Source: Astropecten irregularis
Taxonomy: Eukaryota; Echinodermata; Asteroidea; Paxillosida; Astropectinidae
Direction: 5' to 3'
Assembly (NCBI GenBank): GCA_963971285.1
Contig: OZ020251.1
Coordinates: 8,928,001 to 8,992,000, forward strand
Length of the DNA stretch: 64,000 bases
The notes under the pieces are model-generated. The model saw nothing but the letters and a program-made list of their open reading frames with translations, was not told the DNA's origin and ran no database searches. Positions 11,933-24,827 of this stretch are shown piece after piece. How positions within the stretch are numbered: the stretch's first letter is position 1; the number at the start of each line of letters is the position of its first letter. The position numbers were made by a program, and so were the translations under genes.

Positions 11933-12498
11933 TTAGAATACAAAACTCAATGAAATATTATAAGTGATTCACTCTAAAGGGTCGATTTCACGAAGCCCGA
12001 GGATCGATCGCCCCCCCCCCCCCCCCCTCGTATCCTACGTAGGGCTGCAAGGCATCATTCATAGGTCATACGACTAATAGTTTTATTGAGGTTACTGCAG
12101 TCCCACTAATTATTGGGCCGTTAGAATTATTTTTTTTCACGATTTTTTATTTCGTCCTTCGCACTAACGTCCCACGCTAAGCAATGCAGTATAACATAAA
12201 ATCATAAACCGATCACCTAAACATTGTCTGAAATCTAGCGAAAACATTCCACTCCCCCCTAAAAAAAATCCTAACGCGCTTTAGCAATGAGCCCGTGTAC
12301 AAACCATATTACGAAGGCTGGGATCTTGACCATATGTCACTGACTATGCCAGACGACTGGCCCATGCCATGCTTATAGACAAGCCCATAGAGTCTGCGTG
12401 GAAAAAAATGAGTTGTGACATGAAATGGTCCTGGATTATGTTTGTCATAGTCAGTAAGATGCGGTCTAGTTCCCACCATCGTGCATAAGTTTGTGTAT
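11933..12498 (+). repeat. Spacer copy 9 (longest C run)
   Basis: Contains the longest pure C run in the window, 17 bases at 12011-12027. This explains the 1,016-bp unit length against 1,007 bp for units with 8 C. Confidence 0.93.
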
Positions 12499-12948
12499 CA
12501 TTATATGGCAGAGCCCGCGGTCAAATCCTATATTTTGAACACGATCTTTGAACTCTGACTGCTCATTTCTGGGGCAAACTCAGGGAAAACAAAATTTCAC
12601 GTGTCTTTTTATTTTCAGTCTAGATCATAGATCTGACTTTTTGAGCCTGAAGTCGCCCTGCATAGCGAAATCTGTAATGATTTATATATCATGTTATGAC
12701 GTTCTACACTGTATGTGCATTATATATGACAGCGCGCGGTCAAATTCTTTATTTTGAAAACGATCTTTGAAATCTGCCTGCCCATTTCTGGGCAAACTCA
12801 GGAAAAACAAAATTACACGTGTCTTTTTATTTTCAATTCAGTGTAGGTCATAGATCTGAATTGCTGAACCTGAAGTCGCTCTGCGTAGCGAAATCTGTAA
12901 TGATTTATATATCATGTTATTACGCTCAACACTGTATGAGTGTTATAT
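12499..12948 (+). repeat. Monomer block, 2 monomers, variant D
   Basis: The tail-A monomer reads GATCTGACTTTTTGAG where others read GATCTGAATTTTTGAG. The change is shared only with the next block, so these two adjacent units are a recent tandem duplication. Confidence 0.93.
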
Positions 12949-13510
12949 TTAGAATACAAAACTCAATGAAATATTATAAGTGATTCACTCTAAAGGGTCG
13001 ATTTCACGAAGCCCGAGGATCGATCGCCCCCCCCCCCCCTCGTATCCTACGTAGGGCTGCAAGGCATCATTCATAGGTCATACGACTAATAGTTTTATTG
13101 AGGTTACTGCAGTCCCACTAATTATTGGGCCGTTAGAATTATTTTTTTTCACGATTTTTTATTTCGTCCTTCGCACTAACGTCCCACGCTAAGCAATGCA
13201 GTATAACATAAAATCATAAACCGATCACCTAAACATTGTCTGAAATCTAGCGAAAACATTCCACTCCCCCCTAAAAAAAATCCTAACGCGCTTTAGCAAT
13301 GAGCCCGTGTACAAACCATATTACGAAGGCTGGGATCTTGACCATATGTCACTGACTATGCCAGACGACTGGCCCATGCCATGCTTATAGACAAGCCCAT
13401 AGAGTCTGCGTGGAAAAAAATGAGTTGTGACATGAAATGGTCCTGGATTATGTTTGTCATAGTCAGTAAGATGCGGTCTAGTTCCCACCATCGTGCATAA
13501 GTTTGTGTAT
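12949..13510 (+). repeat. Spacer copy 10
   Basis: Second-type spacer; 13-base C run at 13027-13039. Confidence 0.93.
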
Positions 13511-13960
13511 CATTATATGGCAGAGCCCGCGGTCAAATCCTATATTTTGAACACGATCTTTGAACTCTGACTGCTCATTTCTGGGGCAAACTCAGGGAAA
13601 ACAAAATTTCACGTGTCTTTTTATTTTCAGTCTAGATCATAGATCTGACTTTTTGAGCCTGAAGTCGCCCTGCATAGCGAAATCTGTAATGATTTATATA
13701 TCATGTTATGACGTTCTACACTGTATGTGCATTATATATGACAGCGCGCGGTCAAATTCTTTATTTTGAAAACGATCTTTGAAATCTGCCTGCCCATTTC
13801 TGGGCAAACTCAGGAAAAACAAAATTACACGTGTCTTTTTATTTTCAATTCAGTGTAGGTCATAGATCTGAATTGCTGAACCTGAAGTCGCTCTGCGTAG
13901 CGAAATCTGTAATGATTTATATATCATGTTATTACGCTCAACACTGTATGAGTGTTATAT
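13511..13960 (+). repeat. Monomer block, 2 monomers, variant D
   Basis: Carries the same GACTTTTTGAG change as the block at 12,499-12,948. Confidence 0.93.
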
Positions 13961-14517
13961 TTAGAATACAAAACTCAATGAAATATTATAAGTGATTCAC
14001 TCTAAAGGGTCGATTTCACGAAGCCCGAGGATCGATCGCCCCCCCCTCGTATCCTACGTAGGGCTGCAAGGCATCATTCATAGGTCATACGACTAATAGT
14101 TTTATTGAGGTTACTGCAGTCCCACTAATTATTGGGCCGTTAGAATTATTTTTTTTCACGATTTTTTATTTCGTCCTTCGCACTAACGTCCCACGCTAAG
14201 CAATGCAGTATAACATAAAATCATAAACCGATCACCTAAACATTGTCTGAAATCTAGCGAAAACATTCCACTCCCCCCTAAAAAAAATCCTAACGCGCTT
14301 TAGCAATGAGCCCGTGTACAAACCATATTACGAAGGCTGGGATCTTGACCATATGTCACTGACTATGCCAGACGACTGGCCCATGCCATGCTTATAGACA
14401 AGCCCATAGAGTCTGCGTGGAAAAAAATGAGTTGTGACATGAAATGGTCCTGGATTATGTTTGTCATAGTCAGTAAGATACGGTCTAGTTCCCACCATCG
14501 TGCATAAGTTTGTGTAT
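13961..14517 (+). repeat. Spacer copy 11
   Basis: Second-type spacer with an 8-base C run at 14039-14046. It has a private change, GTAAGATACGG for GTAAGATGCGG, near 14,475. Confidence 0.92.
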
Positions 14518-14967
14518 CATTATATGGCAGAGCCCGCGGTCAAATCCTATATTTTGAACACGATCTTTGAACTCTGACTGCTCATTTCTGGGGCAAACTC
14601 AGGGAAAACAAAATTTCACGTGTCTTTTTATTTTCAGTCTAGATCATAGATCTGAATTTTTGAGCCTGAAGTCGCCCTGCATAGCGAAATCTGTAATGAT
14701 TTATATATCATGTTATGACGTTCTACACTTTATGTGCATTATATATGACAGCGCGCGGTCAAATTCTTTATTTTGAAAACGATCTTTGAAATCTGCCTGC
14801 CCATTTCTGGGCAAACTCAGGAAAAACAAAATTACACGTGTCTTTTTATTTTCAATTCAGTGTAGGTCATAGATCTGAATTGCTGAACCTGAAGTCGCTC
14901 TGCGTAGCGAAATCTGTAATGATTTATATATCATGTTATTACGCTCAACACTGTATGAGTGTTATAT
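14518..14967 (+). repeat. Monomer block, 2 monomers, variant F
   Basis: Second appearance of the CACTTTATGTGC mark, four units (about 4.04 kb) after the first. Confidence 0.93.
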
Positions 14968-15525
14968 TTAGAATACAAAACTCAATGAAATATTATAAGT
15001 GATTCACTCTAAAGGGTCGATTTCACGAAGCCCGAGGATCGATCGCACCGCCCCTCGTATCCTACGTAGGGCTGCAAGGCATCATTCATAGGTCATACGA
15101 CTAATAGTTTTATTGAGGTTACTGCAGTCCCACTAATTATTGGGCCGTTAGAATTATTTTTTTTCACGATTTTTTATTTCGTCCTTCGCACTAACGTCCC
15201 ACGCTAAGCAATGCAGTATAACATAAAATCATAAACCGATCACCTAAACATTGTCTGAAATCTAGCGAAAACATTCCACTCCCCCCTAAAAAAAATCCTA
15301 ACGCGCTTTAGCAATGAGCCCGTGTACAAACCATATTACGAAGGCTGGGATCTTGACCATATGTCACTGACTATGCCAGACGACTGGCCCATGCCATGCT
15401 TATAGACAAGCCCATAGAGTCTGCGTGGAAAAAAATGAGTTGTGACATGAAATGGTCCTGGATTATGTTTGTCATAGTCAGTAAGATGCGGTCTAGTTCC
15501 CACCATCGTGCATAAGTTTGTGTAT
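14968..15525 (+). repeat. Spacer copy 12 (interrupted C tract)
   Basis: C tract GCACCGCCCCTCG near 15,046, again with the A that follows variant-F blocks. Confidence 0.92.
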
Positions 15526-16854
15526 CATTATATGGCAGAGCCCGCGGTCAAATCCTATATTTTGAACACGATCTTTGACATCTGCCTGCTCATTTCTGGG
15601 GCAAACTCAGGAAAAACAAAATTTCACGTGTCTTTTTATTTTCAATGTAGATCATAGATCTGAATTTTCGAACCTGAAGTCGCCCTGCATATCGAAATCT
15701 GTAATGATTTATATATCATGTTATGACGTTCTACACTGTATGTGCATTATATATGACAGCGCGCGTCCAAATTCTTTATTTAGAAAACGATCTTTGAAAT
15801 CTGGCTGCTCATTTCTTGGGCAGATCTCAGGAAAAAAAAATACACGTGTCTTTTTATTTTCAGTCTAGATCATAGATCTGAATTTTTGAGCCTGAAGTCG
15901 CCCTGCATGGCGAAATCTGTAATGTTTTACAAATCATGCAATACCGATTGAGATTGTATGTGTATTATATATGGCAGCACGCACAGTCTATTTCCTTATT
16001 TTGAACACGATCTTTGAACTCTGACTGCTCATTTCTGGGGCAAACTCAGGAAAAACTAAATTTCACGTGTCTTTTTATTTTCAGTGTAGATCATAGACCT
16101 GAATTTTTGAGCCTGAAGTCGCCCTGCATAGCGAAATCTGTAATGATATATATATCATGTTATGACGTTCTACACTGTATGTGCATTATAATATGACAGC
16201 GCGCGGTCAAATTCTTTATTCTGAAAACGATCTTTGAAATCTGGCTGCTCATTTCTTGGGCAGACTCAGGAAAAACTAAATTTCACGTGTCTTTTTATTT
16301 TCAATGTAGATCATAGATCTGAAGTTTCGAACCTGAAGTCGCCCTGCATATCGAAATCTGTAATGATTTATATATCATGTTATGACGTTCTACACTGTAT
16401 GTGCATTATATATGACAGCGCGCGGTCAAAGTCTTTATTTAGAAAACGATCTTTGAACTCTGGCTGCTCATTTCTGGGGCAAACTCAGGGAAAACAAAAT
16501 TTCACGTGTCTTTTTATTTTCAGTCTAGATCATAGATCTGAATTTTTGAGCCTGAAGTCGCCCTGCATAGTGAAATCTGTAATGATTTAAATATCATGTT
16601 ATGACGTTCTACACTGTATGTGCATTATATATGACAGCGCGCGGTCAAATTCTTTATTTTGAAAACGATCTTTGAAATCTGCCTGCCCATTTCTGGGGCA
16701 AACTCAGGAAAAACAAAATTACACGTGTCTTTTTATTTTCAATTCAGTGTAGGTCATAGATCTGAATTGCTGAACCTGAAGTCGCTCTGCGTAGCGAAAT
16801 CTGTAATGATTTATATATCATGTTATTACGCTCAACACTGTATGAGTGTTATAT
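15526..16854 (+). repeat. Monomer block, 6 monomers
   Basis: A longer block of about 1.33 kb within the 1.0-kb series. It begins with the GACATCTGCCTGCTC monomer and its TTTTCAATGTAGATC acceptor-like variant, and mixes tail-A and tail-B monomers before the C form. Private marks are GCATATCGAAA (twice), GATATATATATCATG near 16,144 and GATTTAAATATCATG near 16,583. It resembles the 1.9-kb units of the left end more than its neighbours. Confidence 0.9.
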
Positions 16855-17413
16855 TTAGAATACAAAACTCAATGAAATATTATAAGTGATTCACTCTAAA
16901 GGGTCGATTTCACGAAGCCCGAGGATCGATCGCCCCCCCCCCTCGTATCCTACGTAGGGCTGCAAGGCATCATTCATAGGTCATACGACTAATAGTTTTA
17001 TTGAGGTTACTGCAGTCCCACTAATTATTGGGCCGTTAGAATTATTTTTTTTCACGATTTTTTATTTCGTCCTTCGCACTAACGTCCCACGCTAAGCAAT
17101 GCAGTATAACATAAAATCATAAACCGATCACCTAAACATTGTCTGAAATCTAGCGAAAACATTCCACTCCCCCCTAAAAAAAATCCTAACGCGCTTTAGC
17201 AATGAGCCCGTGTACAAACCATATTACGAAGGCTGGGATCTTGACCATATGTCACTGACTATGCCAGACGACTGGCCCATGCCATGCTTATAGACAAGCC
17301 CATAGAGTCTGCGTGGAAAAAAATGAGTTGTGACATGAAATGGTCCTGGATTATGTTTGTCATAGTCAGTAAGATGCGGTCTAGTTCCCACCATCGTGCA
17401 TAAGTTTGTGTAT
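16855..17413 (+). repeat. Spacer copy 13
   Basis: Second-type spacer; 10-base C run at 16933-16942. Confidence 0.93.
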
Positions 17414-17863
17414 CATTATATGGCAGAGCCCGCGGTCAAATCCTATATTTTGAACACGATCTTTGAACTCTGACTGCTCATTTCTGGGGCAAACTCAGGG
17501 AAAACAAAATTTCACGTGTCTTTTTATTTTCAGTCTAGATCATAGATCTGAATTTTTGAGCCTGAAGTCGCCCTGCATAGCGAAATCTGTAATGATTTAT
17601 ATATCATGTTATGACGTTCTACACTGTATGTGCATTATATATGACAGCGCGCGGTCAAATTCTTTATTTTGAAAACGATCTTTGAAATCTGCCTGCCCAT
17701 TTCTGGGCAAACTCAGGAAAAACAAAATGACACGTGTCTTTTTATTTTCAATTCAGTGTAGGTCATAGATCTGAATTGCTGAACCTGAAGTCGCTCTGCG
17801 TAGCGAAATCTGTAATGATTTATATATCATGTTATTACGCTCAACACTGTATGAGTGTTATAT
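17414..17863 (+). repeat. Monomer block, 2 monomers
   Basis: Standard 1.0-kb type. The C monomer reads AAAATGACACGTG where others read AAAATTACACGTG. Confidence 0.92.
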
Positions 17864-18428
17864 TTAGAATACAAAACTCAATGAAATATTATAAGTGATT
17901 CACTCTAAAGGGTCGATTTCACGAAGCCCGAGGATCGATCGCCCCCCCCCCCCCCCCTCGTATCCTACGTAGGGCTGCAAGGCATCATTCATAGGTCATA
18001 CGACTAATAGTTTTATTGAGGTTACTGCAGTCCCACTAATTATTGGGCCGTTAGAATTATTTTTTTTCACGATTTTTTATTTCGTCCTTCGCACTAACGT
18101 CCCACGCTAAGCAATGCAGTATAACATAAAATCATAAACCGATCACCTAAACATTGTCTGAAATCTAGCGAAAACATTCCACTCCCCCCTAAAAAAAATC
18201 CTAACGCGCTTTAGCAATGAGCCCGTGTACAAACCATATTACGAAGGCTGGGATCTTGACCATATGTCACTGACTATGCCAGACGACTGGCCCATGCCAT
18301 GCTTATAGACAAGCCCATAGAGTCTGCGTGGAAAAAAATGAGTTGTGACATGAAATGGTCCTGGATTATGTTTGTCATAGTCAGGAAGATGCGGTCTAGT
18401 TCCCACCATCGTGCATAAGTTTGTGTAT
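17864..18428 (+). repeat. Spacer copy 14
   Basis: Second-type spacer with a 16-base C run at 17942-17957. TCAGGAAGATG replaces TCAGTAAGATG near 18,382, which removes the last pair of the 10-bp inverted repeat found in most other spacers. Confidence 0.92.
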
Positions 18429-18878
18429 CATTATATGGCAGAGCCCGCGGTCAAATCCTATATTTTGAACACGATCTTTGAACTCTGACTGCTCATTTCT
18501 GGGGCAAACTCAGGGAAAACAAAATTTCACGTGTCTTTTTATTTTCAGTCTAGATCATAGATCTGAATTTTTGAGCCTGAAGTCGCCCTGCATAGCGAAA
18601 TCTGTAATGATTTATATATCATGTTATGACGTTCTACACTTTATGTGCATTATATATGACAGCGCGCGGTCAAATTCTTTATTTTGAAAACGATCTTTGA
18701 AATCTGCCTGCCCATTTCTGGGCAAACTCAGGAAAAACAAAATTACACGTGTCTTTTTATTTTCAATTCAGTGTAGGTCATAGATCTGAATTGCTGAACC
18801 TGAAGTCGCTCTGCGTAGCGAAATCTGTAATGATTTATATATCATGTTATTACGCTCAACACTGTATGAGTGTTATAT
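18429..18878 (+). repeat. Monomer block, 2 monomers, variant F
   Basis: Third copy of the CACTTTATGTGC mark. Confidence 0.93.
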
Positions 18879-19436
18879 TTAGAATACAAAACTCAATGAA
18901 ATATTATAAGTGATTCACTCTAAAGGGTCGATTTCACGAAGCCCGAGGATCGATCGCACCCCCCCTCGTATCCTACGTAGGGCTGCAAGGCATCATTCAT
19001 AGGTCATACGACTAATAGTTTTATTGAGGTTACTGCAGTCCCACTAATTATTGGGCCGTTAGAATTATTTTTTTTCACGATTTTTTATTTCGTCCTTCGC
19101 ACTAACGTCCCACGCTAAGCAATGCAGTATAACATAAAATCATAAACCGATCACCTAAACATTGTCTGAAATCTAGCGAAAACATTCCACTCCCCCCTAA
19201 AAAAAATCCTAACGCGCTTTAGCAATGAGCCCGTGTACAAACCATATTACGAAGGCTGGGATCTTGACCATATGTCACTGACTATGCCAGACGACTGGCC
19301 CATGCCATGCTTATAGACAAGCCCATAGAGTCTGCGTGGAAAAAAATGAGTTGTGACATGAAATGGTCCTGGATTATGTTTGTCATAGTCAGTAAGATGC
19401 GGTCTAGTTCCCACCATCGTGCATAAGTTTGTGTAT
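18879..19436 (+). repeat. Spacer copy 15 (interrupted C tract)
   Basis: C tract begins GCACC near 18,956, then continues as C, consistent with the variant-F lineage. Like copy 12, it is followed by a longer monomer block starting with the GACATCTGCC monomer. Confidence 0.92.
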
Positions 19437-21260
19437 CATTATATGGCAGAGCCCGCGGTCAAATCCTATATTTTGAACACGATCTTTGACATCTGCCTGC
19501 TCATTTCTGGGGCAAACTCAGGAAAAACAAAATTTCACGTGTCTTTTTATTTTCAATGTAGATCATAGATCTGAATTTTCGAACCTGAAGTCGCCCTGCA
19601 TAGCGAAATCTGTAATGATTTATATATCATGTTATGACGTTCTACACTGTATGTGCATTATATCTGGGGCAAACTCAGGGAAAACAAAATTTCACGTGTC
19701 TTTTTATTTTCAGTCTAGATCATAGATCTGAATTTTTGAGCCTGAAGTCGCCCTGCATCGCGAAATCTGTAATGATTTATAAATCATGTTATGACGTTCT
19801 ACACTGTATGTGCATTATAATATCACAGCGCGCGGTCAAATTCTTTATTTTGAACACGATCTTTGAAATCTGGCTGCTCATTTCTTGGGCAGACTCAGGA
19901 AAAACAAAATTTCACGTGTCTTTTTATTTTCAGTCTAGATCATAGATCTGAATTTTCGAGCCTGAAGTCGCCCTGCATAGCGAAATCTGTAATGTTTTAC
20001 AAATCATGCAATACCGGTTGAGATTGTATGTGTATTATATATGGCAGCACGCACAGTCTATTTCCTTATTTTGAACACGATCTTTGAACTCTGGCTGCTC
20101 ATTTCTGGGGCAAACTCAGGAAAAACAAAATTTCACGTGTCTTTTTATTTTCAATGTAGATCATAGATCTGAATTTTCGAACCTGAAGTCGCCCTGCATA
20201 GCGAAATCTGTAATGATTTATATATCATGTTATGACGTTCTACACTGTATGTGCATTATATATGACAGCGCGCGGTCAAATTCTTTATTTAGAAAACGAT
20301 CTTTGAAATCTGGCTGCTCATTTCTGGGGCAAACTCAGGGAAAACAAAATGTCACGTGTCTTTTTATTTTCATTCTAGATCATAGATCTGAATTTTTGAG
20401 CCTGGAGTCGCCCTGCATAGCGAAATCTGTAATGTTTTACAAATCATGCAATACCGGTTGATATTGTATGTGTATTATATAATATGACAGCGCGCGGTCA
20501 AATTCTTTATTTAGAAAACGATCTTTGAAATCTGGCTGCTCATTTCTTGGGCAGATTTCAGGAAAAACAAAATTACACGTGTCTTTTTATTTTCAGTCTA
20601 GATCATAGATCTGAATTTTTGAGCCTGAAGTCGCCCTGCATAGCGAAATCTGTAATGTTTTACAAATCATGCAATACCGGTTGAGATTGTATGTGTATTA
20701 TATATGGCAGCACGCACAGTCTATTTCCTTATTTTGAACACGATCTTTGAACTCTGGCTGCTCATTTCTGGGGCAAACTCAGGGAAAACAAAATTTCACG
20801 TGTCTTTTTATTTTCAGTCTAGATCATAGATCTGAATTTCTGAGCCTGGAGTCGCCCTGCATAGCGAAATCTGTAACGTTTTACAAATCATGCAATACCG
20901 GTTGAGATTGTATGTGTATTATAAATGGCAGCACGCACAGTCTATTTCCTTATTTTGAACACGATTCTTGAACTCTGACTGCTCATTTCTGGTGCAAACT
21001 CAGGGAAAACAAAATTTCACGTGTCTTTTTATTTTCAGTCTAGATCATAGATCTGAATTTTTGAGCCTGAAGTCGCCCTGCATCGCGAAATCTGTAATGA
21101 TTTATATATCATGTTATGACGTTCTACACTGTATGTGCATTATATATGACAGGTGTAGGTCATAGATCTGAATTGCTGAACCTGGAGTCGCTCTGCGTAG
21201 CGAAATCTGTAATGATTTATATATCATGTTATTACGCTCAACGCTGTATGAGTGTTATAT
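19437..21260 (+). repeat. Monomer block, 9 monomers, two truncated
   Basis: About 1.82 kb. At 19,663 the tail-A sequence CATTATAT runs directly into CTGGGGCAAACTC, skipping about 58 bp. Near 21,152 ATATGACAG runs into GTGTAGGTCATAG, skipping about 107 bp of the C monomer. At about 20,480 a B tail switches to an A tail (ATTATATAATATGACAG). This block holds the first GATTTATAAATCATG palindrome (near 19,776) and the first GCATCGCGAAA, both later fixed in the homogenised array. Confidence 0.9.
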
Positions 21261-21821
21261 TTAGAATACTAAACTCAATGAAATATTATAAGTGATTCAC
21301 TCTAAAGGGTCGATTTCACGAAGCCCGAGGATCGATCGTCCCCCCCCCTCGTATCCTACGTAGGGCTGCAAGGCATCATTCATAGGTCATACGACTAATA
21401 GTTTTATTGAGGTTACTGCAGTCCCACTAATTATTGGGCCGTTAGAATTATTTTTGTTCACGATTTTTTATTTCGTCCTTCGCACTAACGTCCCACGCTA
21501 AGCAATGCAGTATAACATAAAATCATAAACCGATCACCTAAACATTGTCTGAAATCCAGCGAAAACATTCCACCTCCCCCCTAAAAAAAATCCTAACGCG
21601 CTTTAGCAATGAGCCCGTGTACAAACCATATTACGAAGGCTGGGATCTTGAACATATGTCACTGACTATGCCAGACGACTGGCCCATGCCATGCTTATAG
21701 GCAAGCCCATAGAGTCTGCGTGGAAAAAAAATGAGTTGTGACATGAAATGGTCCTGGATTATGTTTGTCATAGTCAGTAAGATGCGGTCTAGTTCCCACC
21801 ATCGTGCATAAGTTTGTGTAT
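21261..21821 (+). repeat. Spacer copy 16
   Basis: Intermediate spacer type: it has the AAT insertion but GAAATCCAGCG, CACCTCCCCCC, TATAGGCAAGCC and GATCGTCCC as in the left-end copies. The C run is 9 bases (21340-21348). Private changes are TTTTTGTTCACG and CTTGAACATATG. Confidence 0.92.
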
Positions 21822-24261
21822 CATTATATGGCAGAGCCCGCGGTCAAATCCTATATTTTGAACACGATCTTTGACATCTGCCTGCTCATTTCTGGGGCAA
21901 ACTCAGGAAAAACAAAATTTCACGTGTCTTTTTATTTTCAATGTAGATCATAGATCTGAATTTTCGAACCTGAAGTCGCCCTGCATAGCGAAATCTGTAA
22001 TGATTTATATATCATGTTATGACGTTCTGCACTGTATGTGCATTATATATGACAGCGCGCGGTCAAATTCTTTATTTAGAAACGATCTTTGAAATCTGGC
22101 TGCTCATTTCTTTGGCAGATCTCAGGAAAAACAAAATTACACGTGTCTTTTTATTTTCAGTCTAGATCATAGATCTGAATTTTTGAGCCTGAAGTCGCCC
22201 TGCATAGCGAAATCTGTAATGTTTTACAAATCATGCAATACCGGTTGAGATTGTATGTGTATTATATATGGCAGCACGCACAGTCTATTTCCTTATTTTG
22301 AACACGATCTTTGAACTCTGGCTGCTCATTTCTGGGGCAAACTCAGGGAAAACAAAATTTCACGTGTCTTTTTATTTTCAGTCTAGATCATAGATCTGAA
22401 TTTTTGAGCCTGGAGTCGCCCTGCATAGCGAAATCTGTAATGTTTTACAAATCATGCAATACCGGTTGAGATTGTATGTGTATTATATATGGCAGCACGC
22501 ACAGTCTATTTCCTTATTTTGAACACGATCTTTGAACTCTGGCTGCTCATTTCTGGGGCAAACTCAGGGAAAACAAAATTTCACGTGTCTTTGTATTTTC
22601 AGTCTAGATCATAGATCTGAATTTTTGAGCCTGAAGTCGCCCTGCATCGCGAAATCTGTAATGATTTATATATCATGTTATGACGTTCTACACTGTATGT
22701 GCATTATAATATGACAGCGCGCGGTCAAATTCTTTATTTTGAACACGATCTTTGAAATCTGCCTGCTCATTTCTGGGGCAAACTCAGGAAAAACAAAATT
22801 TCACGTGTCTTTTTATTTTCAATGTAGATCATAGATCTGAATTTTCGAACCTGAAGTCGCCCTGCATAGCGAAATCTGTAATGTTTTACAAATCATGCAA
22901 TACCGGTTGAGATTGTATGTGTATTATATATGGCAGCACGCACAGTCTATTTCCTTATTTTGAACACGATCTTTGAACTCTGGCTGCTCATTTCTGGGGC
23001 AAACTCAGGGAAAACAAAATTTTTTTACGTGTCTTTTTATTTTCAGTCTAGATCATAGATCTGAATTTTCGAGCCTGAAGTCGCCCTGCATAGCGAAATC
23101 TGTAATGTTTTACAAATCATGCAATACCGGTTGAGATTGTATGTGTATTATATATGGCAGCACGCACAGTCTATTTCCTTATTTTGAACACGATCTTTGA
23201 ACTCTGGCTGCTCATTTCTGGGGCAAACTCAGGGAAAACAAAATTTCACATGTCTTTTTATTTTCATTCTAGATCATAGATCTGAATTTTTGAGCCTGGA
23301 GTCGCCCTGCATAGCGAAATCTGTAATGTTTTACAAATCATGCAATACCGGTTGAGATTGTATGTGTATTATATATGGCAGCACGCACAGTCTATTTCCT
23401 TATTTTGAACACGATCTTTGAACTCTGGCTGCTCATTTCTGGGGCAAACTCAGGGAAAACAAAATTTCACGTGTCTTTTTATTTTCAGTCTAGATCATAG
23501 ATCTGAATTTTTTGAGCCTGAAGTCGCCCTGCATCGCGAAATCTGTAATGATTTATAAATCATGTTATGACGTTCTACACTGTATGTGCATTATAATATG
23601 ACAGCGCGCGGTCAAATTCTTTATTTTGAACACGATCTTTGAAATCTGGCTGCTCATTTCTTGGGCAGACTCAGGAAAAACAAAATTTCACGTGTCTTTT
23701 TATTTTCAGTCTAGATCATAGATCTGAATTTTCGAGCCTGAAGTCGCCCTGCATAGCGAAATCTGTAATGTTTTACAAATCATGCAATACCGGTTGAGAT
23801 TGTATGTGTATTATATATGGCAGCAGGCACAGTCTATTTCCTTATTTTGAACACGATCTTTGAACTCTGACTGCTCATTTCTGGGGCAAACTCAGGGAAA
23901 ACAAAATTTCACGTGTCTTTTTATTTTCAGTCTAGATCATAGATCTGAATTTTTGAGCCTGAAGTCGCCCTGCATCGCGAAATCTGTAATGATTTATATA
24001 TCATGTTATGACGTTCTACACTGTATGTGCATTATATATGACAGCGCGCGGTCAAATTCTTTATTTTGAAAACGATCTTTGAAATCTGCCTGCCCATTTC
24101 TGGGGCAAACTCAGGAAAAACAAAATTACACGTGTCTTTTTATTTTCAATTCAGTCTAGATCATAGATCTGAATTTTTGAGCCTGAAGTCGCCCTGCATC
24201 GCGAAATCTGTAATGATTTATATATCATGTTATTACGCTCAACACTGTATGAGTGTTATAT
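21822..24261 (+). repeat. Monomer block, 11 monomers
   Basis: About 2.44 kb, eleven monomers mixing tail A and tail B with few C forms. GCATCGCGAAA monomers are now frequent. A T-run expansion (AAATTTTTTTACGTG near 23,020) removes the E-box core in one monomer. The last monomer has a class-a body (CAGTCTAGATC, GCATCGCG) on a C-form start and tail, a chimera kept in the next two composite units. Confidence 0.9.
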
Positions 24262-24827
24262 TTAGAATACTAAACTCAATGAAATATTATAAGTGATTCA
24301 CTCTAAAGGGTCGATTTCACGAAGCCCGAGGATCGATCGTCCCCCCCCCTCGTATCCTACGTAGGGCTGCAAGGCATCATTCATAGGTCATACGACTAAT
24401 AGTTTTAAGTTATTGAGGTTACTGCAGTCCCACTAATTATTGGGCCGTTAGAATTATTTTTTTTCACGATTTTTTATTTCGTCCTTCGCACTAACGTCCC
24501 ACGCTAAGCAATGCAGTATAACATAAAATCATAAACCGATCACCTAAACATTGTCTGAAATCCAGCGAAAACATTCCACCCCTCCCCCTAAAAAAAATCC
24601 TAACTCGCTTTAGCAATGAGCCCGTGTACAAACCATATTACGAAGGCTGGGATCTTGACCATATGTCACTGACTATGCCAGACGACTGGCCCATGCCATG
24701 CTTATAGGCAAGCCCATAGAGTCTGCGTGGAAAAAAATGAGTTGTGACATGAAATGGTCCTGGATTATGTTTGTCATAGTCAGTAAGATGCGGTCTAGTT
24801 CCCACCATCGTGCATAAGTTTGTGTAT
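24262..24827 (+). repeat. Spacer copy 17
   Basis: Third spacer type, shared with copies 18 and 19: TAGTTTTAAGTTATTGAGG (AAGT added), CACCCCTCCCCCTA, CCTAACTCGC and TCAAATCATATATTTTG. The C run is 9 bases at 24341-24349. Confidence 0.93.

Noticed and set aside
8457-19436. CRISPR-like array of regular repeats and spacers
   Set aside because: Repeats are hundreds of bases long, the 'spacers' are themselves near-identical, there are no cas genes, and the content is a eukaryotic-type satellite.
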